From positions 1 through 33,135 of the forward strand of contig CATLHC010000028.1 in assembly GCA_949948775.1 (NCBI GenBank): a DNA stretch of 33,135 nucleotides. Reading direction: 5' to 3'. The DNA is from an uncultured Oscillospiraceae bacterium. GTDB taxonomy: Bacteria; Bacillota; Clostridia; Oscillospirales; Oscillospiraceae. Positions 6,102 through 13,524 of the stretch are shown here, in pieces. The translations under genes were made by a program, and so were the position numbers. The notes below the pieces were generated by a model. That model saw nothing but the letters and a program-made list of their open reading frames with translations. It made no database searches and was not told the DNA's origin. The first letter of the stretch is position 1; every line of letters begins with the position of its first letter.

Positions 6102-7610
6102 TCAGTCGAGAGGCTTCATGGTGGGGAAAAGCAAAACTTCCCGGATGGAGTCGTTGTTGGTAAGCAGCATAACACAGCGGTCGATCCCGATGCCCAAACC
6201 ACCGGTGGGGGGCATCCCGTACTCCAGTGCGGTGAGGAAGTCCTCATCCATCATACCGGCCTCGTCGTCTCCTTTGGCCCGGAGTTCCACCTGCTTCTGG
6301 AAGCGCTGACGCTGGTCAATGGGATCATTGAGTTCCGAGAACGCGTTGCCCATCTCACTGTGGCAGATGAACAGCTCGAATCGCTCCGTAAGCCGCGGGT
6401 CCTTGGGTGACCGCTTAGCCAGCGGGGACACATCCACCGGGTGCATGGTAATGAAGGTGGGCTGGATCAGCTTCTCCTCCACCCGCTGATCAAAGCACTC
6501 ATACAGAGCGTTGCCCCAGGTCCTGTCGGCGGTCTCGGGCAGCTTTACGCCAATGGATTCCGCGGCGGCCACCGCTTCCTCATCGGAGGTGATGGTCATG
6601 AAATCCAGCCCGGTATATTGCTTGACAGCCTCGTGCATGGGCAGACGGGGCCAGCCAGGGGTCAGGTCGATCTGCTCCCCCTGCCACTCCACCTGATAGG
6701 TCCCCAAAATCTTTTGTGCCGCAGAGGACAACAGGTCCTCAAACAAATCCATCATATCGTTGAAGTCGGCGTAGGCCTGGTACAGCTCAATGGTGGTGAA
6801 CTCCGGGTTGTGCCGGTTGTCCATACCCTCGTTGCGGAAGATGCGGCCCATCTCATACACCCGCTCCAGACCGCCCACGATGAGCCGCTTCAGGGGCAGC
6901 TCGGTGGCAATGCGCATGTACATGTCGATGTCCAGGGTGTTGTGGTGGGTGATAAAGGGCCGGGCGGTGGCGCCGCCGGAGATGGTGTTGAGCACCGGGG
7001 TCTCCACCTCCATGAACCCTCTGGCATCCATGAAATCACGGACATGCTTAATGAACTGGGAGCGGATCACGAAGTTCCGCTTCACATCCGGGTTGACGAT
7101 CAAGTCCACATACCGCTGGCGGCAGCGGGTCTCCACATCCGTCAAGCCGTGAAATTTTTCCGGCAGGGGCAGCAGGGACTTGGACAGCAGGGTGATGGTC
7201 TTGGCCTTGATGGAAATTTCCCCGCGCTTGGTCCGGAAAACCTCCCCTTCCACGCCGACAATATCGCCAATATCATACTTCTTGAATGCGGCCAGAACCT
7301 CCTCCCCCACGTCGTCAATGCGCACGTAGAGCTGGATGCGGCCCGTACCATCCTGAAGGTCGGCAAACACCGCCTTACCCATCCCCCGCTTGCTCATGAG
7401 TCGGCCCGCCAAACGGACGGACTGCCCCTCCATCTCCTCAAAGCGCGCTTTCACCTCGCTGCTGTGATGGGTGAAGTCGAACTTTGTAATGACAAATGGG
7501 TCCTGCCCCTGCTCCCGCAGAGCGGTCAGCTTATCCCGCCGGATCTGGAGCAGCTCAGATAGAGAGGGCTCCTCCTGGGCGGCAGGCTGGTGATTGGTCT
7601 GATCAGACAT
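6102..7610 (-). CDS. lysS: Lysine--tRNA ligase, class II
   Basis: 502 residues, the usual length for bacterial LysRS. It charges tRNA-Lys with lysine in the cytoplasm. An N-terminal anticodon-binding OB fold spans about residues 65-145 (DGTGRIQLYV). Class II motif 2 is GRIFRNEGMD with HNPEFTTIE at about 255-275. Motif 3 is GGLGIGIDRCVML near the C-terminus. The ATG at 7610 is preceded by AAAGGAGAG. It lies 36 bases downstream of greA on the same strand, a common clostridial greA-lysS order, and a hairpin terminator follows. The greA promoter probably drives both genes. Confidence 0.98.
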   Translation of the reverse strand: MSDQTNHQPAAQEEPSLSELLQIRRDKLTALREQGQDPFVITKFDFTHHSSEVKARFEEMEGQSVRLAGRLMSKRGMGKAVFADLQDGTGRIQLYVRIDDVGEEVLAAFKKYDIGDIVGVEGEVFRTKRGEISIKAKTITLLSKSLLPLPEKFHGLTDVETRCRQRYVDLIVNPDVKRNFVIRSQFIKHVRDFMDARGFMEVETPVLNTISGGATARPFITHHNTLDIDMYMRIATELPLKRLIVGGLERVYEMGRIFRNEGMDNRHNPEFTTIELYQAYADFNDMMDLFEDLLSSAAQKILGTYQVEWQGEQIDLTPGWPRLPMHEAVKQYTGLDFMTITSDEEAVAAAESIGVKLPETADRTWGNALYECFDQRVEEKLIQPTFITMHPVDVSPLAKRSPKDPRLTERFELFICHSEMGNAFSELNDPIDQRQRFQKQVELRAKGDDEAGMMDEDFLTALEYGMPPTGGLGIGIDRCVMLLTNNDSIREVLLFPTMKPLD

Positions 7611-7646
7611 GGATTTTCTCTCCTTTGTGTATAGGCATGGCCGTCC

Positions 7647-8120
7647 TCACCGCTGGATGGCGACCACCTCATATTCAATGTTGCCCGCGGGGGCCTCCAC
7701 CACAGCGATATCGCCAATGGCCTTGCCCAGCAGGGCCTTGCCGAAGGGGGATTCCTCGGAGATGCGCCCATTCATGGGATCGGCCTCCTGAGAACCCACC
7801 ACCTGATAGGTCTCCTCATCTCCGGTGAGCACATCCTTCACCGTGATCCTGCTGCCCATGCCCACCACATCCGTATCATCGGCGTTTTCCTCGATGACCA
7901 CATAGTTGGCCAGGATGTTCTCCACCTCAGCGATACGGGAGTACAGCTTGCCCTGCTCGTTTTTCGCCTCGTCGTATTCGCTGTTTTCGCTCAGATCGCC
8001 AAAGGACCGGGCCTCTTTGATGAGGTCCGCCACCTCCTTCTCCTTCACGGTCTTGAGATAAGTCAGCTCCTGTTTCAATTCCTCCAGACGTTCAGCGCTC
8101 AGCTTATATTCCTTGGCCAT
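7647..8120 (-). CDS. greA: Transcription elongation factor GreA
   Basis: 157 residues starting at the ATG at 8120 (MAKEYKL). An in-frame ATG four codons upstream directly abuts the AAGG site and is unlikely to be used. GreA rescues backtracked RNA polymerase by stimulating transcript cleavage through its coiled-coil tip. The N-terminal coiled coil carries the conserved acidic tip DLSENSEYDEAK, and the C-terminal FKBP-like domain ends with the usual SPFGKALLGK and EYEVVAI motifs. It is the first gene of the greA-lysS transcript, with a consensus promoter at 8212-8240. Confidence 0.98.
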   Translation of the reverse strand: MAKEYKLSAERLEELKQELTYLKTVKEKEVADLIKEARSFGDLSENSEYDEAKNEQGKLYSRIAEVENILANYVVIEENADDTDVVGMGSRITVKDVLTGDEETYQVVGSQEADPMNGRISEESPFGKALLGKAIGDIAVVEAPAGNIEYEVVAIQR

Positions 8121-8211
8121 CTTTTGTCTCATCCTTTCTTCTCCCCGCCCAATCGGCCAGGCCGTGAACCGGCAGCGGCAGATAAATCGGCCGCAACAGT
8201 TATTCTATGGA

Positions 8212-8240
8212 ATTATAGATACTTTAGCCGTCTTTGTCAA
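8212..8240 (-). promoter_or_regulatory. Consensus sigma-A promoter of greA-lysS
   Basis: On the minus strand TTGACA (8240-8235), exactly 17 bases, then TATAAT (8217-8212). Both hexamers match the consensus perfectly. It lies 91 bases before the greA start codon. Confidence 0.93.
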
Positions 8241-8270
8241 GTGGTTCCCGGTGGGCTGGGGCAAACCCGG

Positions 8271-8693
8271 TCATTTTTTCCGGCCGGACGGCCGCTTTTT
8301 CCGCCTGCCGCCCCCCAGCATACCAGCCAGAGCGCCGCCGCACAGACAGCCCGCCAGCTCAACAAGAGCCTGACTGCCTAAAACCAGATCGTCGCTCATG
8401 AGCAGCCCCACCGCTAAAATCAGCAAAAAGCATACCACTCCCGCAGCCAGTCCCCCCAGTACACGCCGGGACTTCCACCGGGCACAGGCCAACAGACCGC
8501 CGCCAAAGCAGCCCAGCACGCAGGCCGCCGCCGTCAGCTGGGGCGCGGCGGCCTCCCTCAGTATTCCGTTGGATACCGCCACCGAGCCCAGCAGCAGAAT
8601 CACCAGCTCTATCCCAAGGGCCAGCAGGCCACCCAACGCCACCCCTGTGGCCATCTGGATCGCATTGCCCCCCTGCGTCTCAGCTTTACCCAT
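8271..8693 (-). CDS. TIGR04086-like small membrane protein
   Basis: 140 residues from the ATG at 8693, preceded by AAGGGG. There are four hydrophobic segments: about residues 14-38, 48-66, 76-98 and 102-122. A very basic tail (GGGRRKKRPSGRKK) follows. The pattern fits the TIGR04086 family of four-helix membrane proteins often found beside yajC in clostridia; the function is unknown. The extended frame to 8750 is rejected because the region upstream of 8693 forms a strong hairpin that also contains the ribosome binding site. It is probably co-transcribed with yajC and tgt, with expression modulated by that hairpin. Confidence 0.8.
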   Translation of the reverse strand: MGKAETQGGNAIQMATGVALGGLLALGIELVILLLGSVAVSNGILREAAAPQLTAAACVLGCFGGGLLACARWKSRRVLGGLAAGVVCFLLILAVGLLMSDDLVLGSQALVELAGCLCGGALAGMLGGGRRKKRPSGRKK

Positions 8694-8695
8694 AA

Positions 8696-8745
8696 AAGCA
8701 CCCCTTTTCACATGGCTTTCTATACCATATGCGAAAGGGGTGCTT
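8696..8745 (-). promoter_or_regulatory. Long hairpin that buries the downstream ribosome binding site
   Basis: Bases 8696-8707 pair with 8734-8745 (12 bp). After a small internal loop, 8709-8715 pair with 8725-8731; the one mismatch on DNA becomes a G-U pair in the minus-strand RNA. The loop is nine bases. The 3' arm contains the AAGGGG ribosome binding site of the TIGR04086 gene and ends three bases from its ATG. Four T residues lie at the end of the 3' arm, so it could act as an attenuating terminator, a translational switch, or both. Confidence 0.65.
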
Positions 8746-8767
8746 GTCATTCCAGATCAGACGCAGA

Positions 8768-9088
8768 TCACTTTTTGTCCTTTTTCTCGCTCTTTTCGTT
8801 TTTCTCACTCTTCTCCGGGACAGGAGCCTCCTCGGTACTCTGGGTGCCCTTGCTGGAAATGGCCCACTTGGTAAACTCGATGCGGACGCGGTCAGCTCCG
8901 GTTTCCATCACGATGGTCTGATCCTTCACAGCGCAGATGGTGCCCACAATGCCGCCGATGGTAGTGATCGTATCCCCCACCTTCAGGCTGTTGCGCATCT
9001 CCTCGGCGGCCTTCTTTTTCTTGTTCTCCGGCCGGATCAGCAGGAAGTACATGATGGCAAGCATGACCACGATCATAATAATTTCCAC
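8768..9088 (-). CDS. yajC: Preprotein translocase subunit YajC
   Basis: 106 residues with a GTG start at 9088 behind a GGGGG-containing site. YajC is a small single-pass membrane subunit associated with SecDF and the Sec translocon. One N-terminal transmembrane helix (about residues 2-19) is followed by IRPENKKKK. The cytoplasmic domain has the family hallmark LKVGDTITTIGGIVGTI. The C-terminal tail is a Lys/Glu/Ser-rich low-complexity stretch (repeated SEKxEK), a common species-specific extension. It lies downstream of tgt, the classical tgt-yajC order, and has its own likely promoter at 9137-9165. Confidence 0.95.
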   Translation of the reverse strand: MEIIMIVVMLAIMYFLLIRPENKKKKAAEEMRNSLKVGDTITTIGGIVGTICAVKDQTIVMETGADRVRIEFTKWAISSKGTQSTEEAPVPEKSEKNEKSEKKDKK

Positions 9089-9136
9089 TTAGATTTTCCC
9101 CCAATGTAAATTTTTAAGACAGCCTGGCTGACTTTT

Positions 9137-9165
9137 ATTATAACGGTTTTCACTGGGAAACACAA
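9137..9165 (-). promoter_or_regulatory. Probable promoter of yajC
   Basis: On the minus strand TTGTGT (9165-9160), 17 bases, then TATAAT (9142-9137). The -10 hexamer is perfect and the -35 is weak. It lies in the 107-base gap between tgt and yajC. Confidence 0.6.
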
Positions 9166-9195
9166 CCCCTATTTTTCCAGGGTCCAAAAACCCTT

Positions 9196-10329
9196 TCACT
9201 GCACCCGCCCGGACAGCCGTTCCGAGTACTCGGCCCGGAAAGCCTCAAACTGTCCCACATCCAAGGCGTTTCGGATTTGCCGGACCAAATCGTTATAGAA
9301 ATACAGGTTGTGCATCACCGCCAAGCGCATGGCCAACATCTCCCCCGCCACGAACAGGTGGCGCAGATAGGCCCGGGAAAAATTCCGGCACACCGGGCAG
9401 TCACAGCCTGGGTCAATGGGCCGCTCATCCAGCTTGAAGCGCTCATTTTTGATGTTCAGCGCTCCCTCCCAGGTGAACAACTTGCCGTGGCGGGCATTGC
9501 GGGCGGGCATGACACAGTCGAAGAAATCCACTCCGCGGGCCACCGCCTCAATGATGTTGGAGGGCGTACCCACTCCCATGAGATACCGGGGCTTGTCCGT
9601 CGGCATGTGGGGCTCCACCGCCTCGATCATAGCGTACATCACCTCGGTGGGTTCCCCCACCGCAAGTCCGCCGATGGCATAGCCGCCGCAGTCGATTTTG
9701 GCGGTCTCCTTCATGTGCCACACCCGCAGGTCCTCATAGGTGGCCCCCTGATTGATGCCGAAGAGCACCTGTCCGGGATTGACGCAATCCGGCATGGAAT
9801 TCAGCCTGTCATGCTCTTCCGCGCAGCGCTTCAGCCAGCGCAGGGTCCGCTCACAGGACGCCTTAGCGTAGTCGTAGGGCGCGGGGTTCTCCACGCACTC
9901 GTCAAAGGCCATGGCCACGTCGCTGCCCAGGTTGGACTGAATGCGCATGGACTCCTCCGGCCCCATAAAAATGCGCTTGCCGTCGATGTGGGAGGCGAAG
10001 GTAACGCCCTCCTCCGTGATTTTCCGCAGCCCCGCCAAGGAAAACACCTGGAATCCGCCGGAGTCGGTGAGCATCGGGCCGTCCCACCGCATAAATTTGT
10101 GGAGGCCTCCCATCTGCCGCACCACGTCGTCTCCGGGGCGCAGGTGGAGGTGGTAGGTGTTTGACAGCTCGACCTGGCAGCCGATGTCCTTCAGATCGAA
10201 GGCGGATAGCGCTCCCTTAATGGCTCCCTGGGTGCCCACGTTCATAAACACCGGGGTCTGCACCACGCCGTGGGGGCAGGTAAACTCTCCGCGGCGGGCC
10301 GCGCCTTCGGTCTTGATCACTCGAAACAT
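9196..10329 (-). CDS. tgt: Queuine/preQ1 tRNA-guanine transglycosylase
   Basis: 377 residues from the ATG at 10329 (MFRVIKTEG), preceded by GAGGG; a longer frame from a GTG is less likely. Bacterial TGT exchanges guanine 34 of GUN-anticodon tRNAs for preQ1. Visible motifs are DSGGFQVFSL, with the general base Asp at about 89, GGYAIGGLAVGE, and DCVMPARNARHG, with the nucleophile Asp at about 271. The zinc site C309-x-C311-x2-C314-x25-H340 is fully conserved. It lies 11 bases after the TfoX-like gene and upstream of yajC in a minus-strand gene run. Confidence 0.97.
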   Translation of the reverse strand: MFRVIKTEGAARRGEFTCPHGVVQTPVFMNVGTQGAIKGALSAFDLKDIGCQVELSNTYHLHLRPGDDVVRQMGGLHKFMRWDGPMLTDSGGFQVFSLAGLRKITEEGVTFASHIDGKRIFMGPEESMRIQSNLGSDVAMAFDECVENPAPYDYAKASCERTLRWLKRCAEEHDRLNSMPDCVNPGQVLFGINQGATYEDLRVWHMKETAKIDCGGYAIGGLAVGEPTEVMYAMIEAVEPHMPTDKPRYLMGVGTPSNIIEAVARGVDFFDCVMPARNARHGKLFTWEGALNIKNERFKLDERPIDPGCDCPVCRNFSRAYLRHLFVAGEMLAMRLAVMHNLYFYNDLVRQIRNALDVGQFEAFRAEYSERLSGRVQ

Positions 10330-10340
10330 CGCTTTGTCCC

Positions 10341-10595
10341 TCACAATTTTTGGTACCAGCTTTTCAATTCCGCCTTGCGCTCCGGCGGCAGCAGACTCTT
10401 CCTGATCCCTTCCACCGCTCCGGCCAGGGCCTCCAGCTGGTGGAGGCAGGCAGTGGGGTCCACCTGGGCACGGATGCGCAGGAAGGCCTCCTCCGCCCCA
10501 ATGGCCCGGAGCTGATCCGGCTCGGTCACGCCGATCCGTTCCAGATTTCCCGCCAGCACCGGTCCGATGTTGGGCAGGTCCGTCAGCCGCCCCAT
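10341..10595 (-). CDS. TfoX C-terminal domain-like helix-hairpin-helix protein
   Basis: 84 residues from the ATG at 10595 (MGRLTDLPNIG). The pattern LPNIGPVLAGNLERIGV, then an Ala-Phe/Ile-rich helix, Cys-Leu in the middle and a helical end, fits the stand-alone TfoX/Sxy C-terminal domain, a helix-hairpin-helix-like fold. TfoX regulates competence in proteobacteria; in clostridia these short proteins have no assigned role. There is no good ribosome binding site. The start lies four bases after the ridA stop, so translation probably depends on ridA. A longer frame to 10712 overlaps ridA out of frame and is rejected. Confidence 0.8.
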   Translation of the reverse strand: MGRLTDLPNIGPVLAGNLERIGVTEPDQLRAIGAEEAFLRIRAQVDPTACLHQLEALAGAVEGIRKSLLPPERKAELKSWYQKL

Positions 10596-10599
10596 ACGC

Positions 10600-10977
10600 T
10601 CAAAAGGCGGCGACGCACTCAATCTCCACCCGTGCGTCCTTGGGCAGCGCGGCCACCTGGAAGGCGGCCCGGGCGGGATAGGGCGCAGCAAAAAACTCCG
10701 CGTACACCTCATTCATGGCGCCAAAATCGGCGATATCCTTGAGCATGACGGTGGTTTTGACCACATGGGACATATCTAGCCCCTCCGCCGCCAGGATATT
10801 CCTGATGTTGGTCAGGGACTGGCGGGTCTGGGACGCAATATCCTCCCCAGAAAATGCGCCGGCAGCGGGATCGATGGGGAGCTGGCCGGACACGTAGACC
10901 ACATTTCCCCAGCGGACAGCCTGGGAATAGGGGCCGATGGCGGCGGGGGCGCTGTCGGTGTGAATCGCTTTGTTCAT
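10600..10977 (-). CDS. ridA: RidA family reactive enamine/imine deaminase
   Basis: 125 residues from the ATG at 10977 (MNKAIHTDSAPAAIGPYSQA), with AAGGAG upstream; the longer frame includes non-coding leader. RidA proteins hydrolyse reactive 2-aminoacrylate and related enamines made by PLP enzymes. The family signature appears as IGPYSQAV, VYVSGQLPIDP, QTRQSLTNIRNIL and, at the C-terminus, FAAPYPARAAFQVAALPKDARVEIE. The catalytic-site Arg (in PARAAF) and the Glu near the end are present. It is followed after four bases by the TfoX-like gene and then tgt. Confidence 0.95.
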   Translation of the reverse strand: MNKAIHTDSAPAAIGPYSQAVRWGNVVYVSGQLPIDPAAGAFSGEDIASQTRQSLTNIRNILAAEGLDMSHVVKTTVMLKDIADFGAMNEVYAEFFAAPYPARAAFQVAALPKDARVEIECVAAF

Positions 10978-11042
10978 GATAGTCGTTCTCCTTATCAATT
11001 CGTATTCATATTCAAAGTTTATTTGGTACTTTGGGTACGGCT

Positions 11043-11921
11043 TCACTCCACCGTCACGGTGTATTTCAGACGCTTTTCACCGCCGGGAGCCAGCCGGATA
11101 ACGTGGGGCTTATCCGCAAACTCTCCACTCTCCCCCTCCAGCGCGGCGCAGCCGTGCCACGGCTCCAGGCAGATATAGGGAGCGCCGGCCTCGCGCGCGG
11201 TCCAGAACGCAACCATGGGAAACTCCCCAAATTCCATATGGACACCACCGCCCGCGTCCTTGCGCCTCAGCGTCACTCCTTTAGACCGTAGGCCCTCGAA
11301 AATAATCGTGTCCAGGCGGTCAAACGTCGCGTGGTCCAGCGCAAGCGTGTCCGTGTGGTCCAGCATATGCTCCCGTTGACCGGATATACAGCCCCGGGCG
11401 CTGGGCAGAATGGACCAGGCGTCCTCTATCTCGTCAAACACCAGTCGATAGTCTTCAAACCGCTCCCCCGGCCCCAGCGGGCAGTTGATGCCGGTATGAG
11501 CGCCGACGCAAAACAGCAGGTCCTCTTTCCCGGGGTTGTGTATCTCAAACTGGGTGCAGAATCCCCGTTCAACCAGCTGGTGCCGCACTCGGAATACGAA
11601 TTCAAAGGGATAGTGCGCCAGTGTCTCCGGCGAGTGAACAAGCTCCATCACCACGCAGTCCTCACTCTGCCCCGCCACGGTAAACTCGGAGCGGCGGGCA
11701 AAGCCATGACGGTCCATCTCATAGACCTTTTCCCCGATGGACACCCGTCCGTCCATCAGGGTTCCCACCACAGGAAACAGGTTGGGGTTCTGTCCCGGCC
11801 AGGATTGAGGGTCCCCCTGCCAGATATACTCCACACCCTGTCCGTCCCGGAAGGACACCAATTCGCCGCCCATGGTGTTTACAGCGGCTGTGAACGCCCC
11901 CCGCTTCAATTCGACTCGCAT
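11043..11921 (-). CDS. Aldose 1-epimerase family protein (LacX-like)
   Basis: 292 residues from the ATG at 11921, six bases after AAGGAGG; the ATG two codons upstream abuts that site. Galactose mutarotase-like beta-sandwich proteins interconvert alpha and beta anomers of aldoses. Recognisable motifs are the N-terminal GGELVSFRDGQGVEYIW, DRHGFARRSEF, GAHTGINCPL and near the end ICLEPWHG. The substrate is not predictable; LacX-type members are often annotated as sugar or hexose-6-phosphate epimerases. It lies 18 bases after the nucleotidyltransferase gene, which suggests a shared transcript in sugar metabolism. Confidence 0.9.
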   Translation of the reverse strand: MRVELKRGAFTAAVNTMGGELVSFRDGQGVEYIWQGDPQSWPGQNPNLFPVVGTLMDGRVSIGEKVYEMDRHGFARRSEFTVAGQSEDCVVMELVHSPETLAHYPFEFVFRVRHQLVERGFCTQFEIHNPGKEDLLFCVGAHTGINCPLGPGERFEDYRLVFDEIEDAWSILPSARGCISGQREHMLDHTDTLALDHATFDRLDTIIFEGLRSKGVTLRRKDAGGGVHMEFGEFPMVAFWTAREAGAPYICLEPWHGCAALEGESGEFADKPHVIRLAPGGEKRLKYTVTVE

Positions 11922-11939
11922 ACCCATCCTCCTTTTCGC

Positions 11940-12857
11940 TTATTGCTCCGGCCACAGCTCCTCCGGGTACAGCCCCGATTTCGTCATAGCCGCGATGGCT
12001 GCGGTGACCGAGGGCTTGTCCTCTCGGTAGGTAATGCCGTACCATTTGTCCTCGCTGGGCAGCACCCGCACCTGGGCCTTACCCTCCACGATCAATTGAT
12101 CCACCACGCTGGGCAGAAAATACTCTCCCTTCAGCGGGTTCTCCGTCAAGATTCTGTCCAAAAACGCCGGGAACCGGGTTTCCGCCTCCTCCAAAAAGCT
12201 GCGGTCGAAGCCCCACATGTTCATGGACACCAGCGTCTCCCCGGAGATCTGCGTCCAGGTCTGGCCGCCGTCCTCGGTGTAGCGGGCATTGTCTCCGTCT
12301 TTCTCGATGACGGTGCGCTCGTGAATGTCAACCAAAATACCGTCCTGATCCATACTGCACACACCCCGCGCCACGGACCCGTGCTCCGTTACCGTGTTTT
12401 TCAGACGATAGCCAATCATGACATAATGATAGGGCTGGCTTCCGGACAGGTACTCATAGATTTTCCGAAACGCCTCCGGGCCGTAATAGTCGTCGGCGTT
12501 AATGATGGCAAACGGGCCGTCCACTACATGCCGCGCCGCCAGCGCAGCCTGAGCGGTGCCCCAGGGCTTCACACGCCCCTCGGGAACAGCATATCCCTCG
12601 GGCAAATCGTCCTTGCGCTGGAAGGCATATCTCACATCCATGTGCCGCCCCACGCGGCCGCCCACGCGGGCCTTGAACTCCTCCTCCAATTCCTCCTTGA
12701 TGACGAACACCACCGTCTCAAATCCCGCCCGCATGGCGTCGTAGATAGAGTAGTCCAAAATGACCTGACCGTTGCTTCCCACCGGGTCCAGCTGCTTCAG
12801 GCCGCCGTACCGGCTGCCCATGCCCGCGGCCATGATGATCAAAACAGGTTTACTCAT
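11940..12857 (-). CDS. Sugar-phosphate nucleotidyltransferase family protein
   Basis: 305 residues from the ATG at 12857 (MSKPVLIIMAAG), with AAAGGAGAG upstream. It has the Rossmann-like nucleotidyltransferase domain: the N-terminal loop AAGMGSRYGG is a variant of the GxGTR motif, LKQLDPVG carries the usual Lys, and INADDYYG contains the metal-binding Asp. The family makes NDP-sugars from a sugar 1-phosphate and an NTP; the exact sugar is unknown, and a role beyond NDP-sugar synthesis is possible. It sits between DUF3842 and the aldose epimerase-like gene. Confidence 0.88.
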   Translation of the reverse strand: MSKPVLIIMAAGMGSRYGGLKQLDPVGSNGQVILDYSIYDAMRAGFETVVFVIKEELEEEFKARVGGRVGRHMDVRYAFQRKDDLPEGYAVPEGRVKPWGTAQAALAARHVVDGPFAIINADDYYGPEAFRKIYEYLSGSQPYHYVMIGYRLKNTVTEHGSVARGVCSMDQDGILVDIHERTVIEKDGDNARYTEDGGQTWTQISGETLVSMNMWGFDRSFLEEAETRFPAFLDRILTENPLKGEYFLPSVVDQLIVEGKAQVRVLPSEDKWYGITYREDKPSVTAAIAAMTKSGLYPEELWPEQ

Positions 12858-12911
12858 TACCCATCTCTCCTTTTTAATATTAATTGTTTTTTTCAAAAGC
12901 TGCGGCGGCAA

Positions 12912-13331
12912 TTATTTTCCGCAGCCTTCGTACACAGCCTTCAGACGTTCCACCGCCTCCTGCACCAGCTGGCCCATCCCCAGCTCTTTGGTCCCCACCA
13001 CCATGTTGTCACAATGGGCAATGGGCAGCAGAATGCGCTTAGCCGGGCTCTGTCCCGCCGCCAGGGCCATGGCCGGGGTGATCTCTCCCAGCATGGCGTC
13101 GGCAATGACCACGCCGATGGGGGCCACGATCACATCCGCCTTCCGGCAGTTCACCACCACGGCGTTCTCTCCTGTGGCCACATGGTCCGCCCCGGCCTTC
13201 AGCATGGCGGAGGCCGCTAAGCTGTTGGTTCCCACCGCCGTCACGGCTTCATCGGGAAACGCTTTTTTCACGGCGGTCACCAGCTGTCTGCCGATGCCGC
13301 CGCCCTGAGCGTCAATGATAAGGATATTCAT
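12912..13331 (-). CDS. DUF3842 family protein
   Basis: 139 residues from the ATG at 13331 (MNILIIDAQGGGIGRQL). This N-terminal glycine-rich strand-loop and the later GADHVATGENAVVVNCRKADVIV-type core match the small clostridial family DUF3842, which has no known function. The glycine-rich loop after an Asp-containing first strand suggests a nucleotide-binding, Rossmann-like fold (inference). It is the first gene of the minus-strand run that continues to yajC. The region upstream contains a TATATT -10-like element but no convincing -35. It is divergent from the iron alcohol dehydrogenase gene. Confidence 0.85.
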   Translation of the reverse strand: MNILIIDAQGGGIGRQLVTAVKKAFPDEAVTAVGTNSLAASAMLKAGADHVATGENAVVVNCRKADVIVAPIGVVIADAMLGEITPAMALAAGQSPAKRILLPIAHCDNMVVGTKELGMGQLVQEAVERLKAVYEGCGK

Positions 13332-13448
13332 ACATTTTCCCGTCCTTCCAAGACTTTCCCTACCAATATACCATAAGGGCGGGAGAAAGTCACGACAAAA
13401 ATATGGGAAACAAAAATTTAACCCCTGCTCATCCGCCATAAAAAGGAC

Positions 13449-13476
13449 TTGTCAACAGAAAGAAATGGTCTATAAT
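13449..13476 (+). promoter_or_regulatory. Sigma-A promoter of the first iron alcohol dehydrogenase
   Basis: TTGTCA (13449-13454), 16 bases, TATAAT (13471-13476). The -10 is perfect. It lies 48 bases before the ATG at 13525. Confidence 0.8.
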
Positions 13477-13524
13477 GATACTTGTGTAAAATATGGGGCA
13501 GATTCCCCCTGAGGAGGCGTCTTT

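Noticed and set aside
8694-8750. N-terminal extension of the TIGR04086 protein to 8750
   Set aside because: The extension would be translated through a strong hairpin, and AAGGGG precedes the ATG at 8693.
11331-13220. 629-codon open frame on the plus strand
   Set aside because: It lies antisense to the epimerase, nucleotidyltransferase and DUF3842 genes, is low in recognisable motifs and rich in His/Pro/Arg, as expected for a mirror frame of high-GC genes.
13332-13448. Promoter for DUF3842 on the minus strand
   Set aside because: A TATATT element is present, but no acceptable -35 at the right spacing was found, so it is not listed.
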